DNA of 64,000 bases, taken from contig FTLJ01000222.1 of assembly GCA_900155495.1 (NCBI GenBank), forward strand, positions 1-64,000, in the 5' to 3' direction. Source of the DNA: Porogramme epimiltina. Its lineage: Eukaryota > Basidiomycota > Agaricomycetes > Polyporales > Polyporaceae. A model generated the notes under the pieces. The model did not search any database. It was not told the origin of the DNA and was given only the letters and a program-made list of their open reading frames with translations. This document shows positions 34,573 to 46,100 of this stretch, in pieces. Position 1 is the stretch's first letter. Every line of letters begins with the position of its first letter. The position numbers and the translations under genes were made by a program.

Positions 34573-35054
34573 GTACGTGCGACAGTCCAGGACTGCCCGC
34601 CTACTTGCAATCCTATGGGCGGGAACTAACGCGTTGTTCTGAATCATCAGACACCCCGCAATGACAGCGCATCGTTTGGGGGGCAGTTCCAACCGGGGCG
34701 GCAGGCGCGAAGAGGCGTTCTAGCGTCCTTGGACATCCCACTAAGCTGGATCCTGATATCCCCCAAGCGAACAGGACACCGGTCTCTCTAAACCCGCTGA
34801 TTATCAGGAGTCCCACCGACGATCCTCGACGCCTTGTCGATTTTGGCCCTTCCCGTGTGTCCTCCATGCGGCGAAGAAGCAACCGGGTCTGAATATTTCT
34901 CCAGTCTAGGCCGTTCCCTGATGTCGGCGATGCTTGGCAGCTGCAGAGGGACGCGTCAGCTCCACTCCTTTCTTCCACCGGCCCCCGTCCCCACCGCCCT
35001 GCTCCATCAGCCACGGTTCTACGGTCCCACCGGGCCGCTCCCTGGCGCACCCTC

Positions 35055-35062
35055 TATATAAA
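35055..35062 (+). promoter_or_regulatory. TATA box
   Basis: TATATAAA, a consensus TATA box, 77 bases upstream of the ATG at 35139. The leader between them is C-rich. Confidence 0.6.
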
Positions 35063-35138
35063 CCCTACGACGACACGCTCATCCCCCCAACCTCAACGGT
35101 TCACTCTCCTCGATATCCCTCCCCGGGATCGAGCACCA

Positions 35139-35611
35139 TGCCCGCACACTAGCGGTACCCCACCAGGCATACCACTACCGCCTCAAACTCATAGCTCGAG
35201 ACTCGACGCTACACGGTTTGCGCCACAACGACTACAATACCGCCTTCAACTTACTGACCACCTCGAACAGCGTCGACGCTCTCGGCGCGCCTTCGGTGAA
35301 CGCCTTCTCGGTATGTCATCCAAGCCCTCGCCGCCATCGTCGCTCATGTACTGACTGTCACCACGCAGGCTACACCAGAGGCTCGCATTCCCGGACACAG
35401 GTGGCCACACTACGCGCTCCACCAGGCAGCAAAGCTGCCGCTACGGTCGGAACACGTCACTGTGCCCTGGCGTCGGCGCCCTCCAGTACTGCCCCTCGGG
35501 CGTGCATTCACGTGGGCGTGGCCGGGACGAGTAGCCGCTCACCATACGGCTCCTCGAGTCGTCGAGCACATGGCGAAAGAACGGACGTCAGAAAAACAAC
35601 GTGCGGCGTAA
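35139..35611 (+). pseudogene. Small gene, probably broken by frameshifts
   Basis: From the ATG the frame stops after MPAH. The next frame then carries SGTPPGIPLPPQTHSSRLDA, and a third frame carries NDYNTAFNLLTTSNSVDALG...NAFS up to a good donor at 35311. After a 58-bp intron (GTATGT...CGCAG, 35311-35368) the frame continues in phase for 80 codons to TAA at 35611 (ATPEARIPGHRWPHY...VVEHMAKERTSEKQRAA). The three pieces read as one protein of about 135 residues with two frame changes. I do not recognise the family. It may be a recent pseudogene or contain sequencing errors. Confidence 0.5.
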
Positions 35612-38243
35612 GCTTCACGGGTAGGCGGCGTACGCGTCCTCGGCCACCGCCCCGGCTCTGCGCACCCCAAGGGCACACGCCCGCAACTCGCGAGTCGACG
35701 GGTATGGAGCGGTCGGCGTCGCGCCGCCAACGCAACGGTGTTCTTTTGTGGTACGCACCCCCGCTCGCCTCATCCATCACTCCGGTGCTCATGCGAGGCA
35801 GTTTACACTTGGGGGCACCTTGCTCGGAACCGTCCTCTCCCGCCACCTGTTGGTCACACCCGCGTTTACCGCCGTGTGAGTGCGGTGATGACCGTGCCAA
35901 CCCACCCGCTGCCCTAGATCTGTGGCGTAAAAAAAAAGAGTCCCTCGCTGCTGTGGGTGGCGGGCGCCCTGAACGTTCTCGGAATGTGCAGCGGCGGCGA
36001 GGGGCAGTCGCCGCTGCATGAAGAAGGATGGTGAGCCCCCTCGCCCTCTTCCCGCCGCGCCTCGACTCTGACGTATCGCGCGCAGCATGGCTAGATGCAA
36101 GAGCGAAGCGCTGTATCGCTGGAATCACCACATGCTCGGCAAGAGAGTGTGCGGTGTGCCCAGGGACGGAACTGGCTTGTCGGGAGCCGATTTGTTGCCG
36201 CGAGGCGCAGGTCGCATGTCGTCCAGCGGCCGCCCGAGAGGGTCGGTGCAGTCGAAGACCATTGCTCCCCCCGACGCGTGCAAAATGTACGGGCTTCCGC
36301 GCAATGACGCGAGGACAAATGACCATGCAGTATGCGAATAATCAGAATCGTTTCTTATTTTTAATTCTCTATCCATGCTCTGGTACCACTAACAGGCGCC
36401 GCGAGGCCCTATGGAAACATGGGTCTCGCGGTTAGCCGCCCCCCGAGGTAGGGTCAGCCGCCGCGAGGGTTGGCTCGCGGCGGTGTGTCCTGGCGCGGGC
36501 CTCTTCGTGGCCCTCGGGACTAGTACCCGCCTTTGTGGCGGGGAAGCTAACGCGCGCCGAAACATTATTCCCTCCTCTCGTCTCTGATGTGTGGTGCCTT
36601 CATGTTCGTATCGTAGTTGAAGTCGCGCAATCCAATAAATTAACTTGACTTGCGTGCTACGACCGAGAATGCTACAAGTACAACTTATGCTGACATTCCT
36701 TGGTACTCCGAGTACATTTGGACGATTTTACATAATCCATCTGTCTCTAACGATACAAAATATCGGGAAAATGCTCTCTACATATCTTCGGCGATACTGT
36801 CGAATACGGCTTCCATTCGGCATAACGGTCGGAGGGTGACCTCTATCGCATCGATGAGTGGTCGAACTAATCTAGCCAATCAAGCACGTACCTTGGTCCC
36901 GTTTGGGTCTTTGTGTCTGTAGAGTGGACGTTGAATGCCTCTGAGCTAGCCTGTAGTATCTGATAGTGACTCAGGTCGCTTGCGGTCATATCTCTTCCCC
37001 TTCTGCGTTGTTGAACTACTATCTACGTCTGACCACTTCGTCGCAGCGGGTTGTTGCGGGGGCGCGTCGGGAGGCACAGGCGAAAACAGCCTCTCGAAAT
37101 CTGCGACCACGATGAATGCATCGAACTGAGGGGTGTCAACTTCTAGGTTTGTCGTTGTAGTATCAGGCCTCGATCGACGGGGGGCGATGGGGCCCATAAA
37201 TATTCACGTTGCTCTGCCGGATTCTGTGTGAATAGCGGCCGAAGGACCGACTTGAATAGGAGGGGACGGCGGCGTTCCATGGGTTTCGCTGATAGCTTGA
37301 CTCTTCTCATGTTAGGAAGGTTATCAGTCGGAGTCTGTGGGCACAGACAGGTGGGGTACGACGTGAGTAGATTCAGACGAGCACGTATATATGTAGTAGA
37401 CCATACAGGTTAACGTGTGAGCGCGTGTAGGCCTTGTTCCATGATGGGCCACAGGGAGCGACGCCGCAGTCGTGGCATGGGCTGCTTGAGCCGTTTTTGA
37501 TGCTCCTTGACGGTGCTGACCAGGGTGGACAGCGACCTGGAGGGATCGTGTAAGTTCCTGCGGCAGTTTGGCGCAACGGTCGACAGATACTCACCTCGCA
37601 GCCATGGTATTGAGAAACTTATCTGTCAGCAGGTCGCCTTGACCAGCGCAACACTTGTAGTGTTGGTGATACCAGTCCATGGTGGAGTAAGAAGAGAAGT
37701 AGGGGGGTACTGGGTCCCTCTCCGCTGTGAATACAGCTCCTCTTATACCCTTGAGAGGGTGCTTTGTGCATCTTTGGCGGATAGGCGCTTACAGTGACCA
37801 CAGGACGTTGTGCCTTTAGGCCGGCCGGACCAACAGGGGCTGTTAGTTTGGACAACAATGGACTTTACGGCTTACGCTGGAAAGCGTCCGGACTCCGATG
37901 ATGTTTATCCGTGGCCACAGCCTGTGTGTTCCCGTTATGTACCATGAATGACCTGGCCCGGGCCACCCGGACCTCGGAGGAGTCACTAAGACGAGTCATG
38001 ATAGCTGACTATCACTGACTGAATCCCCTTGAGATCGTTCGTACAACGATAATAAACCTAGAGCCAGAGACCGGATCAGTCTGATTTGTATATGAAGATG
38101 GACATTTCTTGAGCTACATCCGACTATAGTCAGAACAAACTGTAACCAAAAACTAGTAGCATCTAGGGGGGGCGTAGACTTATGTCGACGGCCCGACCGA
38201 CGCAGTAATACAAGCGTCCAAAAGGTTCGATCTGGACATAATC
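35612..38243. other. Long gene-poor region
   Basis: GC-rich to about 36550, where long frames on both strands are of biased composition and lack domains. A GC-rich block at 36400-36550 followed by AATAAA near 36635 resembles the end of a retroelement LTR, but no partner LTR was found. An 83-codon minus-strand frame (36946-37197, true ATG) is the only other candidate. Nothing supported as a gene. Confidence 0.4.
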
Positions 38244-39750
38244 CTACAACTTCGCCTTTACAATTGACGAAGGTTCCCGGACGCGGACGATCACCTTGCC
38301 CCATGTCTTGCGCTGCTCAATAGCTAGGAGCCCGTCTGCGACTCTCTCGAGCGGGTATGTTTCCGAGTACACTACGGGCTTCGCGCGACCGGACGCAAAG
38401 AGGCTATAGTGCATGTGAGAAGAGAGGATGCGCTAGTAAGCAGGGGGTACTCACTCAAGGAGCTCTTTCCACACGACGGGTACGCGCTGGGGTTCATTCT
38501 CTGCGAGTTCACATTGTCATTAGACACAACGGCCGGCGAATATGGAACGCGACTAGCTTACTGGTATATGCTCCCCAATGGATTCCAACAATAGAGATAT
38601 TCTTGAGCAGCACGAGGTTGAGGGCAAGCTGCGAGAAGGTGAACAAGGTGCTAGTACATAAGAAAATCACCTTAGGCACACCTTCTCAATCTGTCCTGCC
38701 GCGAACCCGACCACGATTGCCCGCCCCTTCCACGCTATACACTTCAGCGAGTCTAGTGCACGAAGTCAGGCATGCACACTGTAAGATATATGATCGTGCG
38801 CACCTCGAATGAGCCCGACAGGGTCATAGATCACATCCACACCCTTCCCGCCAGTGATCTTCAGAACGTCCTTCTGCCACCCCTCCTTCGTGTAGTTCAC
38901 GCCGTAGTCCGCGCCGCCGTACTGAGTGGAGATGTCGAGCTTCTCCTGAGAGCCCGCTGCGGCGATGACCTTCGCACCAAGTGCTGCGTAAGGTCATTGC
39001 GCAGTCAGGACCGTGAACGCGGGAGGGATGGCGGCGCGCGCACCTTTCGCGAGCTGCACGGCGGCGATGCCGACGCCTCCCGCAGACGCGGTGACCAGAA
39101 CCCATTCCCCTGACGAGGGTTGAGTCGGCCTGCTTTCGAAGAAACTAAGATTCAGGCGAACACGTACCTGGCTTCAGCTCGGCCCGACCAACCAACGCTT
39201 CATAACTCGTCGGCCAAGTCACGAACAGACCTACGCCGCATTTACCCCTCAGCAACCTGTCGAGTCTCCCCCACGCTCTCCTCATTCCTTTCCGAGAGAA
39301 GACAGAAACTTACCAGCACCCTGGTCATACGTCATGTTGTCCGGCAGCGAAACGAGGGACTGCCAGTCGACAGCGACGCGCTCCGCGAACGCACCCTGCG
39401 CCGCACCGAACACCCTGTCTCCTGGGCGGAAAGGGCATCCCTCCGGGATAGGCGAGCCCTCAGCGATGCACCCCGCGAGCTCGCTCCCGAGCACGAATGG
39501 CCGCGGCGGCTGGTTCTGGTATTTGCCCTGGGATTGCAGGATCTACGAGCCGACGGGAATGGGACGAATAAGGTTGGAGATGAGGCGGGTACTGAAGAGA
39601 ACGAGGAAAGAAACGTACGTCGAAATAGTTGAGGCCTGCGCTGTAGACGTCGACGAGCACCTGGCCGCGGCCGACCTTGGGTGTCGGGGCGTCTTGGGTG
39701 ATCGGGATCTTGGAGGGGTGGGCGTAGTCGGACACTACAAACGCGCGCAT
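38244..39750 (-). CDS. NADPH:quinone reductase-like oxidoreductase (MDR superfamily)
   Basis: Nine exons: 39619-39750, 39314-39542, 39168-39230, 39044-39109, 38804-38983, 38682-38752, 38562-38628, 38455-38500 and 38244-38403, giving 337 residues. The N-terminal half has VLVDVYSAGLNYFD, ELAGCIAEG and GDRVFGAAQGAFAER. The Rossmann half has VLVTASAGGVGIAAVQLAK, ALGAKVIAAAGS, GVDVIYDPVG, AIVVGFAAGQIEK, NLVLLKNISIVG, and near the end ERVADGLLAIEQRKTWGKVIVRV. This is the QorA-like branch that reduces quinones or enones with NADPH. It is not a close copy of the gene at 5633-6971, which differs in intron positions and motifs. Complete, with no breaks. Confidence 0.93.
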
Positions 39751-40172
39751 CTTGATTTTGACCAGAAGAGTAGCCGGAAACGTTCAAAATTCGTGCGGGG
39801 TGTCTGCTCGGTCGTGGCGATGGGTAGAGTAGAGGGGAGGTGGGTCACGACTGAAGAGCATTTGGGCAGGCGCGACTGTTGAGGTCAGCAGACAAGCCTC
39901 CGCTCAGTCGGCCTCTTCATGCACCCGGGTCCCGATCTCCGGTTACGTGTGCCTGCCCCACGGGGTACCTCGGGGTAGCCAGGAACGCCCCAAGAAATGC
40001 AGACCGGCATCATGAACAAGTCACAATGCGCTAAGCCGACAGACGTAAGTAGCACACAGGTGAGCGAGATACATGTGATTGAAATGCGGATGTAGTATAT
40101 GTACAAAATTGCAGGTGATGGATGTTCTACATGATTCTTTGCCTCTGCGCGCCATTATCCAGAGTCCTATGC
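39751..40172. other. Spacer between the oxidoreductase start and the TOM1 stop
   Basis: Promoter of the oxidoreductase and 3' UTR of the ubiquitin-ligase gene, both on the minus strand. No gene. Confidence 0.4.
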
Positions 40173-43100
40173 TTATGCGAATCCGAAGCCCTCTCCTCCC
40201 TCGTTGATCGCGAGCAGCAGCTGCTGCCGGAGCATCTCGTACGATGAGTACTGCGGAAGGTCAATCTGGTTGAAGCCTAAAGAGAGGGGTCAGTGCAAGT
40301 CCTTCAACGATCACACGGCGCACACGGTGGACACTCACAGGTATGTGCTGAAGGAAGACGGTCCGTGTCGCCATATGCCTTGTGGATAGAGAAACGCTGT
40401 GTTCCCTGTACACCCTGGAGCTCGACGAAGCCACCAAGCGGCACGCGCGATGTGCCCGTAGCGAAGCTGAGCACCTTGGCGCGCTCCTCCCGGTTGAACG
40501 ATTTGAGCGCGCGCCAGAACCAGACAATGACCGGGTCCGAGCTCGTGTAGCCGTTGTACTCCGTCGCCGAACGCCACTCATCCACGTCGATGTCGGGAGT
40601 GCCAGAGATGAGCAGCTCCAACTCTTGCTCATTGAACTACACGGATACGATTAGGATATCATATATTGGGAGACAGCGACTAGACTTACGATCGCCACAA
40701 GATCTTTCGGGATGATCTCGTAGAAGCCGGCCAACAGCGACTCAATCTGTTCCTTGATTGACGAGTACAACCTGTGGGTGGCAGAGAGCTGCACGAATTC
40801 CTTCTTGTTCTCGTTGGTGACTGGAATAGTCGCGCCTCCTTCCTTGAGCTCCAACAACTTCGTCACGCCGAACTACGCAGATACGTCAGAAGGCATGGAA
40901 TGAGGACCTCAGGGAATGAAACGTACCTCGTCCGACTCCACGCTGAAAGTCAAGTCGAGCGGCGTCGGATCGTTCTCCAGGATCCAGCACAAGGAGTTGT
41001 AGTATTCGGGGTCAACCCACTCGACGTCCTTGTAGTCGACCTGCTTCCCGAGCAGCAGCCTGTACAGATGCCGCGCAAAGTATGCGTCGAGGAGGCGACC
41101 GTCATAGATTGCCTTCCCGATCACGCGACCAACGAACTTGAAGAATGACAAATGTTCAGGGTTCACCCACGACGCGCGGTTTGGCTGGTACGTGAGGCGA
41201 TCCGCAGCACACGGCTGGAATAGTGCGTAGTTGGGGTCGAACATCTGTCGCGCGAGGATCTGGAACCACTCGCGTGTCACGCCGCCGGCGTCGACTCCCT
41301 CCTCGTCGTAGAACCGGACGCTGAGCTTGCCGTACTTGATCTGCTCGCCCGTCTTGCGCTGGAGGTACTGGAAGCTGTCCTCGAACACGCGCTGCCGGCG
41401 AACGTTGAGTTGCAACGTATTGTGGTGCTCTCGTGGGTGCGGCTTCCGGTGCAACTGCTGGTTGAAGTAGTTTCGCTTGTTGTCGAAGTCTAGTACGCGA
41501 GGGTTATGAACGAGAAGGGAGAACGAGCCACCCATGAGCCCAGGGTTGTTTCGAACCATGAGGTTCAGAACCTTGCGGTGGGCATCTGTGAAGGTGACGA
41601 ATAGGTCCTCCATCGATTCGCGGGCGCTGACGGGAGAACGGGGGGAAGTGGATGCACGAATAGCACGCGCCGTGGCGCCAGAAGTTGTCTTTGGACCGAC
41701 GTATTTGCAGACGACCATGAGGGACTCGATGAGTGGGAGAAGAACGGTGGCGATGTGCTCCATCTCGGGCTTCTCCTCGATAATGGAGAGGCAGTCGCCG
41801 AGGCGCTTCCAAAGGGGAGAGAACCGGAAGCTCTCGTAGATGCCTTGGACCTTCTCGATATCCGCCTCTGTAGAGCTTGTAGACGTCTTGGGCGAGTACA
41901 TGTAGTCGATGGTCTTCAGAACACGGAGAAGTTTCGCTTGATCGGAAGACGCGGGCGAGAACTTCGCTGCGATCGTCGTGGCCAAGGCGTCGGGTTGAGC
42001 CACCGCGTCGTGAAGCGTGCCAGCGAGCTCGTCGAGAGCGGCGAACAAACTCTGACCGAACTCTTGCGCGCGGGAACGCAACTCAGAAGTTATGACTTCA
42101 CGAGCATCAGGAATGTACGAGAGATGTTGGATGAGGGCGAGACTCTGCGTGAACGTGCGTATTGAGCACTCCCCGGCGGTCAGGACGTTGACGATCAGCC
42201 GGAGAACGTGAGTAGGAATTTGGGGTGGGTTGGCTAGAAGAACCTTCTCTTCGACGGCAACAGGTGCAGGGGGCTTTGGCTGAGCTTCCGGCTGCGCTGG
42301 GGGGTCGGTTGCAGTCTCGGTCGCTATAGGGAGCACAGTAAGAGGCAGCGTGAATTAAAACCGGAGGAGTCTTACCGTCTGTGGGCTGCGTTGGTTGCGA
42401 AGGTACTTCCTCGACGTTTGCGGGTTGTTGAGCGGGCGCAGCCGTTGGAGCGGGCGTAGTCGTCGGTCCGGCATCGGGATCTGCCGTGCTAGTCCCCTCC
42501 GGATCCGACTTCTTGTGATCCTTCAAGCTGGCTAGGGGGCGCGTGACGTTCGCAAGAAGGTTGACCACGGACTCCACGATGGACGGAGTCCTGAGGATCG
42601 ATGGACGCTCCAGAAGGCTAAGGAGTAGAACGATCGGATAGTGGGTCTGGGGGACTTGTTTCTCCTTGCCCTTGCCCTTCTTTGATGAGTTACGACGAAG
42701 TCCAAGGGGTAACTCGTGCTCGGTGAGGAAGAACAGGGAAGATAGTTCATTAGAGGTGACGATGTACGCGAGAGCCTCCAGACAGCGTTGGACGACGAGC
42801 TCTGGGACGACGTCATTTTGAGGAAGCGATAACGACCCAAAGTAGTCAGAAGTAGCACGACGTTTACCAACAGCTTTGGGGGTCTGAGGGGCCGTAGACG
42901 TAGAATGCCGAACAGACATCTGCGCAAAGCTCTTGTCCATCGAAGCAAGGTCGGAATCCTGGAGAATGCTGAGGAGGAGAGTGAAGAGGTCCGTGCGAGA
43001 CTTCGCGTTTTCGCAGAGGTTGACAAGTACTTTGTAGAGTAGCGACTTCTTCAGGATTTGAGGGTAGAAGAGCAAACGAACCAGCGCGGCTAACGCCGAT

Positions 43101-46100
43101 TTGTCAAGGAGTTGAATAGCGTCACGCGGCTGGGGAGGTTTTGTTGGATGTGTTGGCTGCGACTGAGCCCCGCGGACGTCTTGCGCGGCAGGGATGACGG
43201 CATGTCGAGCCCTCGACGGTCGGCCGTGTTCACGATGGATGTTTGCTTCCGCGATCATATGTGATGGTAAACTTTGAATGAAGACCTCGTCGGAATCCAT
43301 CAGCACAACTTGACGAAGCTGTGGATCCAAGCTGGCGATGAAGCTCGCGGGGTCGATCTCGGAAGGACCGTTCTGCTGAAGTACCTGCTCCGCACGGGTG
43401 CGTTGCGCCCGCTCCGCTGCCTCTTGCTGTATGATCTCGGCGCGGATGTCGGGCGGGAGTGCGTCAAGGAACTCCGCACTGATCTGAGAGTCTGCGGGAC
43501 GTTCCACCTGAGCTGCACGTTGGTCGCGAACGTGTTGATTCAAAACCTCTTCCCGCATGTCGTCCGGGAGAGCTTCGAGGAAGGTGGGGTCGATACCGGT
43601 ATCAGTGATGTCCACTGGGTTGCCGTGGATCATGACGGTCACGCGCGCTACGGGTGGTGCGACAGCTTCTGCTTGTCCAGTAGATCCTTCTGCAGTCTCG
43701 GGATCGTTCGACGGCCCTGCAACGTCGGCTCCTGTGGGATCAGTCTCTGTTGCGTCCGACATCTCCACATCCGCATCGCCTGAAGGGGGTCCCTCAGTTG
43801 AGGCGGTAGCGGTAGCGGCAGCAGCAGCGGCAGCGGCGGTGGCGGCGGCGGCGGCGGTAGCGGCAGCTTCGGCAGCAACCTCGGCAGCTCTGGCCTCCTC
43901 CTCTTGTTTAGCCTTCTCTGCAGCCTCAATGGCCTCCTGCTCCTTCTTTGCAGCTTCCTCTGCGGCGCGAGATAGCTCCTCGCGAAGACGCTCTTGCTCC
44001 TTCTCTTCTGCTTCTTTTGCTCTCTTGTACGCCTCTGCTGCTGCGGGTAGGAGCGCCAGTGTGACATGGTTGCTCAGCCTGTTTACTCTTGTTGTCTCGA
44101 ACTTGCCGTTGAGCATCTTGGCTTCTTCGGTCCATCGCTGGGTGGTCAAGAGGGGGTCCAGTGATCGCCCTTCCAAGCGAGTATCGCCTGCACGGGGCAC
44201 TCGTTCCAATCGGATCGATGCAGATATGGCGCCACCACGGCCGCCACGAGAATTGAGCAGATTAGGAGGGACATTGATGTGAAGTGCTTCGCTACCGACT
44301 GGACGGGCGTGCGCTAACATGTCTTGAATGAGGGCGGCCGCACCTTCGCCCAAGGCCTCGTCAAGGTTTGCAAGGTTGAGTCCTGCAGCGATGAAATTGC
44401 GAGTTGCGCGGCGTCCTGACCGTGACTGTGCCGCTCGTGCGGCAGCGGAAGCGGGGTCAAGCAACAAGGGGTGCGTTACACTCTCTGCCGCCGGGCCTGG
44501 TTGGACGCGAGGGCGGCCGTACATCTCCAGTTCATCGTCTACTATTTAATCTCGTTAATGTGGGGGATAGCACATTGCATAGACAACTTACTAGCTTCGC
44601 GGCGGCGGTTTGGGCGGGCACCGGTCCACACAATTGGATCTCCCTCAGGAGGAACAGCCAGAGCGCCGGCGGCCGATCCTGTGGCGATAGCTCTCGCGAA
44701 GTCTGAAGCGAGCTCCAGGAACCCCGGCCGCCCCTCGTCGACGATGCCGAGTTCATCGGCGAATCTGTAGAGTAAACTATCAGGAGAGAGGCAAAAGAAT
44801 GCATGAATCGCGCGAAACGTACTCCTCGCCTTCCGATATAACGTCACCGTCTTCATCCATCTCCATAGAAGCAATGGGGACGTCTAGTGGGACCAGACGT
44901 TAGAGGGCAAATAAGTTCATAGCGGCATCAAGGGGGCCTACCTCCCACATCATCGTCATCGGGTTCATCCGCACCGTCTTCCACATCGCCTTCATCCATA
45001 CCGATATCCTATGAGGCGCTGTCTTAGTGTGCACAGCATATGTAGGGGATTATAATACTCACCTGCCACGTCACTTCTTCACCCTCGTCGTCTTCGTCGT
45101 CCTCGTTCACTTCTTCCTCGACATTGCCGCCCTCATTCTCAACGAGATCCTCTTCTTCCTCCTCGTCTTCGTCGTGCCATCCTTCTTCGTCTGACTCGCC
45201 AGAGCCTCCCTCCAAGTCCTCCTCGACATCCTCTTCGTCAGTTGCAGACGTATCTTCGCTGGGGGTGTCCTCATCGTACTCCATGTTCACGTCATCGTCT
45301 TCATCGTCTTCGCCTTCTTCATCCATGTCGTCGTCGTCATAGTGAACATCTTCCATTTGCTGCATAAAACGGTAAGTTCCGGCTTACGTAACAAGAATAT
45401 TACCACTTACGCCACCGAAACTGCGAAAGGGGATAAAGCAAAATCGACTGGTCAGCATCGTTCGGGGAAACACGAAAACAGAAACGCACAGTCCCAAAGA
45501 AGAATTGCGATAGAGATGTTCTGTCTCTGGGTTCTCGGCTTCCTCTTCTTCCTCTTCCTCCTCCGAAATGTCCGACTCAGAAGTCTCGGCTTTCTCCTCG
45601 AGGAGCTCCTTGTTCTTGTCCGAGACTCGGCTCATCTTCATCGCGATCTTCGTCCTGTGGCGAGTGTCAGCGTGCTATTCTATGGAGAGATATACGACAG
45701 GTAGCGTACAGGTGCTCAAGAGGACGAAGGACAGAAGAGACGACGTTACGAATGTTAGGGTAGTTGAGGTCGACCTCCGAGAGCACGTTTGTGAGAGTTG
45801 CGACAAAGCTCTTTTCCAGCATCACCTTCGCGATGTGCGTTGGAACGTCCTCGCCGTTTTTCTTACCGTTGACGTTGAAACGCACTGTCAGAAGGCGGTG
45901 GCAGAGATCGGAGAGAGCGAGAAGACGGCTGTAGCGGCTTTCGGGGTTATCGGACGACGGCAAGTCTTTTAACGCGCGACTAATGGCCTCGAGCACGAAC
46001 TTGCGCACGGAGATGAGGTCCGTCGGAACGTCTTTGATGTCCTGTGTGGAGGTAGTATCGACGCAAAGTGCGACCACGACCGACATCGCCCAGTTGCAAA

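Larger units (their letters stand above)
33803..35138. other. Gene-poor region after tRNA-Ser
   Basis: Holds one exon-like frame (34422-34572) and, at its right end, the TATA box and leader of the broken gene at 35139. Otherwise nothing recognised. Confidence 0.4.

Noticed and set aside
35508..36326. 272-codon minus-strand ORF opposite a 268-codon plus-strand ORF
   Set aside because: Both lie in GC-rich DNA, have biased composition and no domain. The plus-strand frame is only partly explained by the broken gene at 35139.
36400..36650. LTR-like block with AATAAA
   Set aside because: No second copy, no TG..CA ends or target duplication, and no retroelement proteins nearby.
36946..37197. 83-codon minus-strand ORF with a true ATG
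   Set aside because: Polar sequence without a recognisable domain; could be a small gene but nothing beyond openness supports it.
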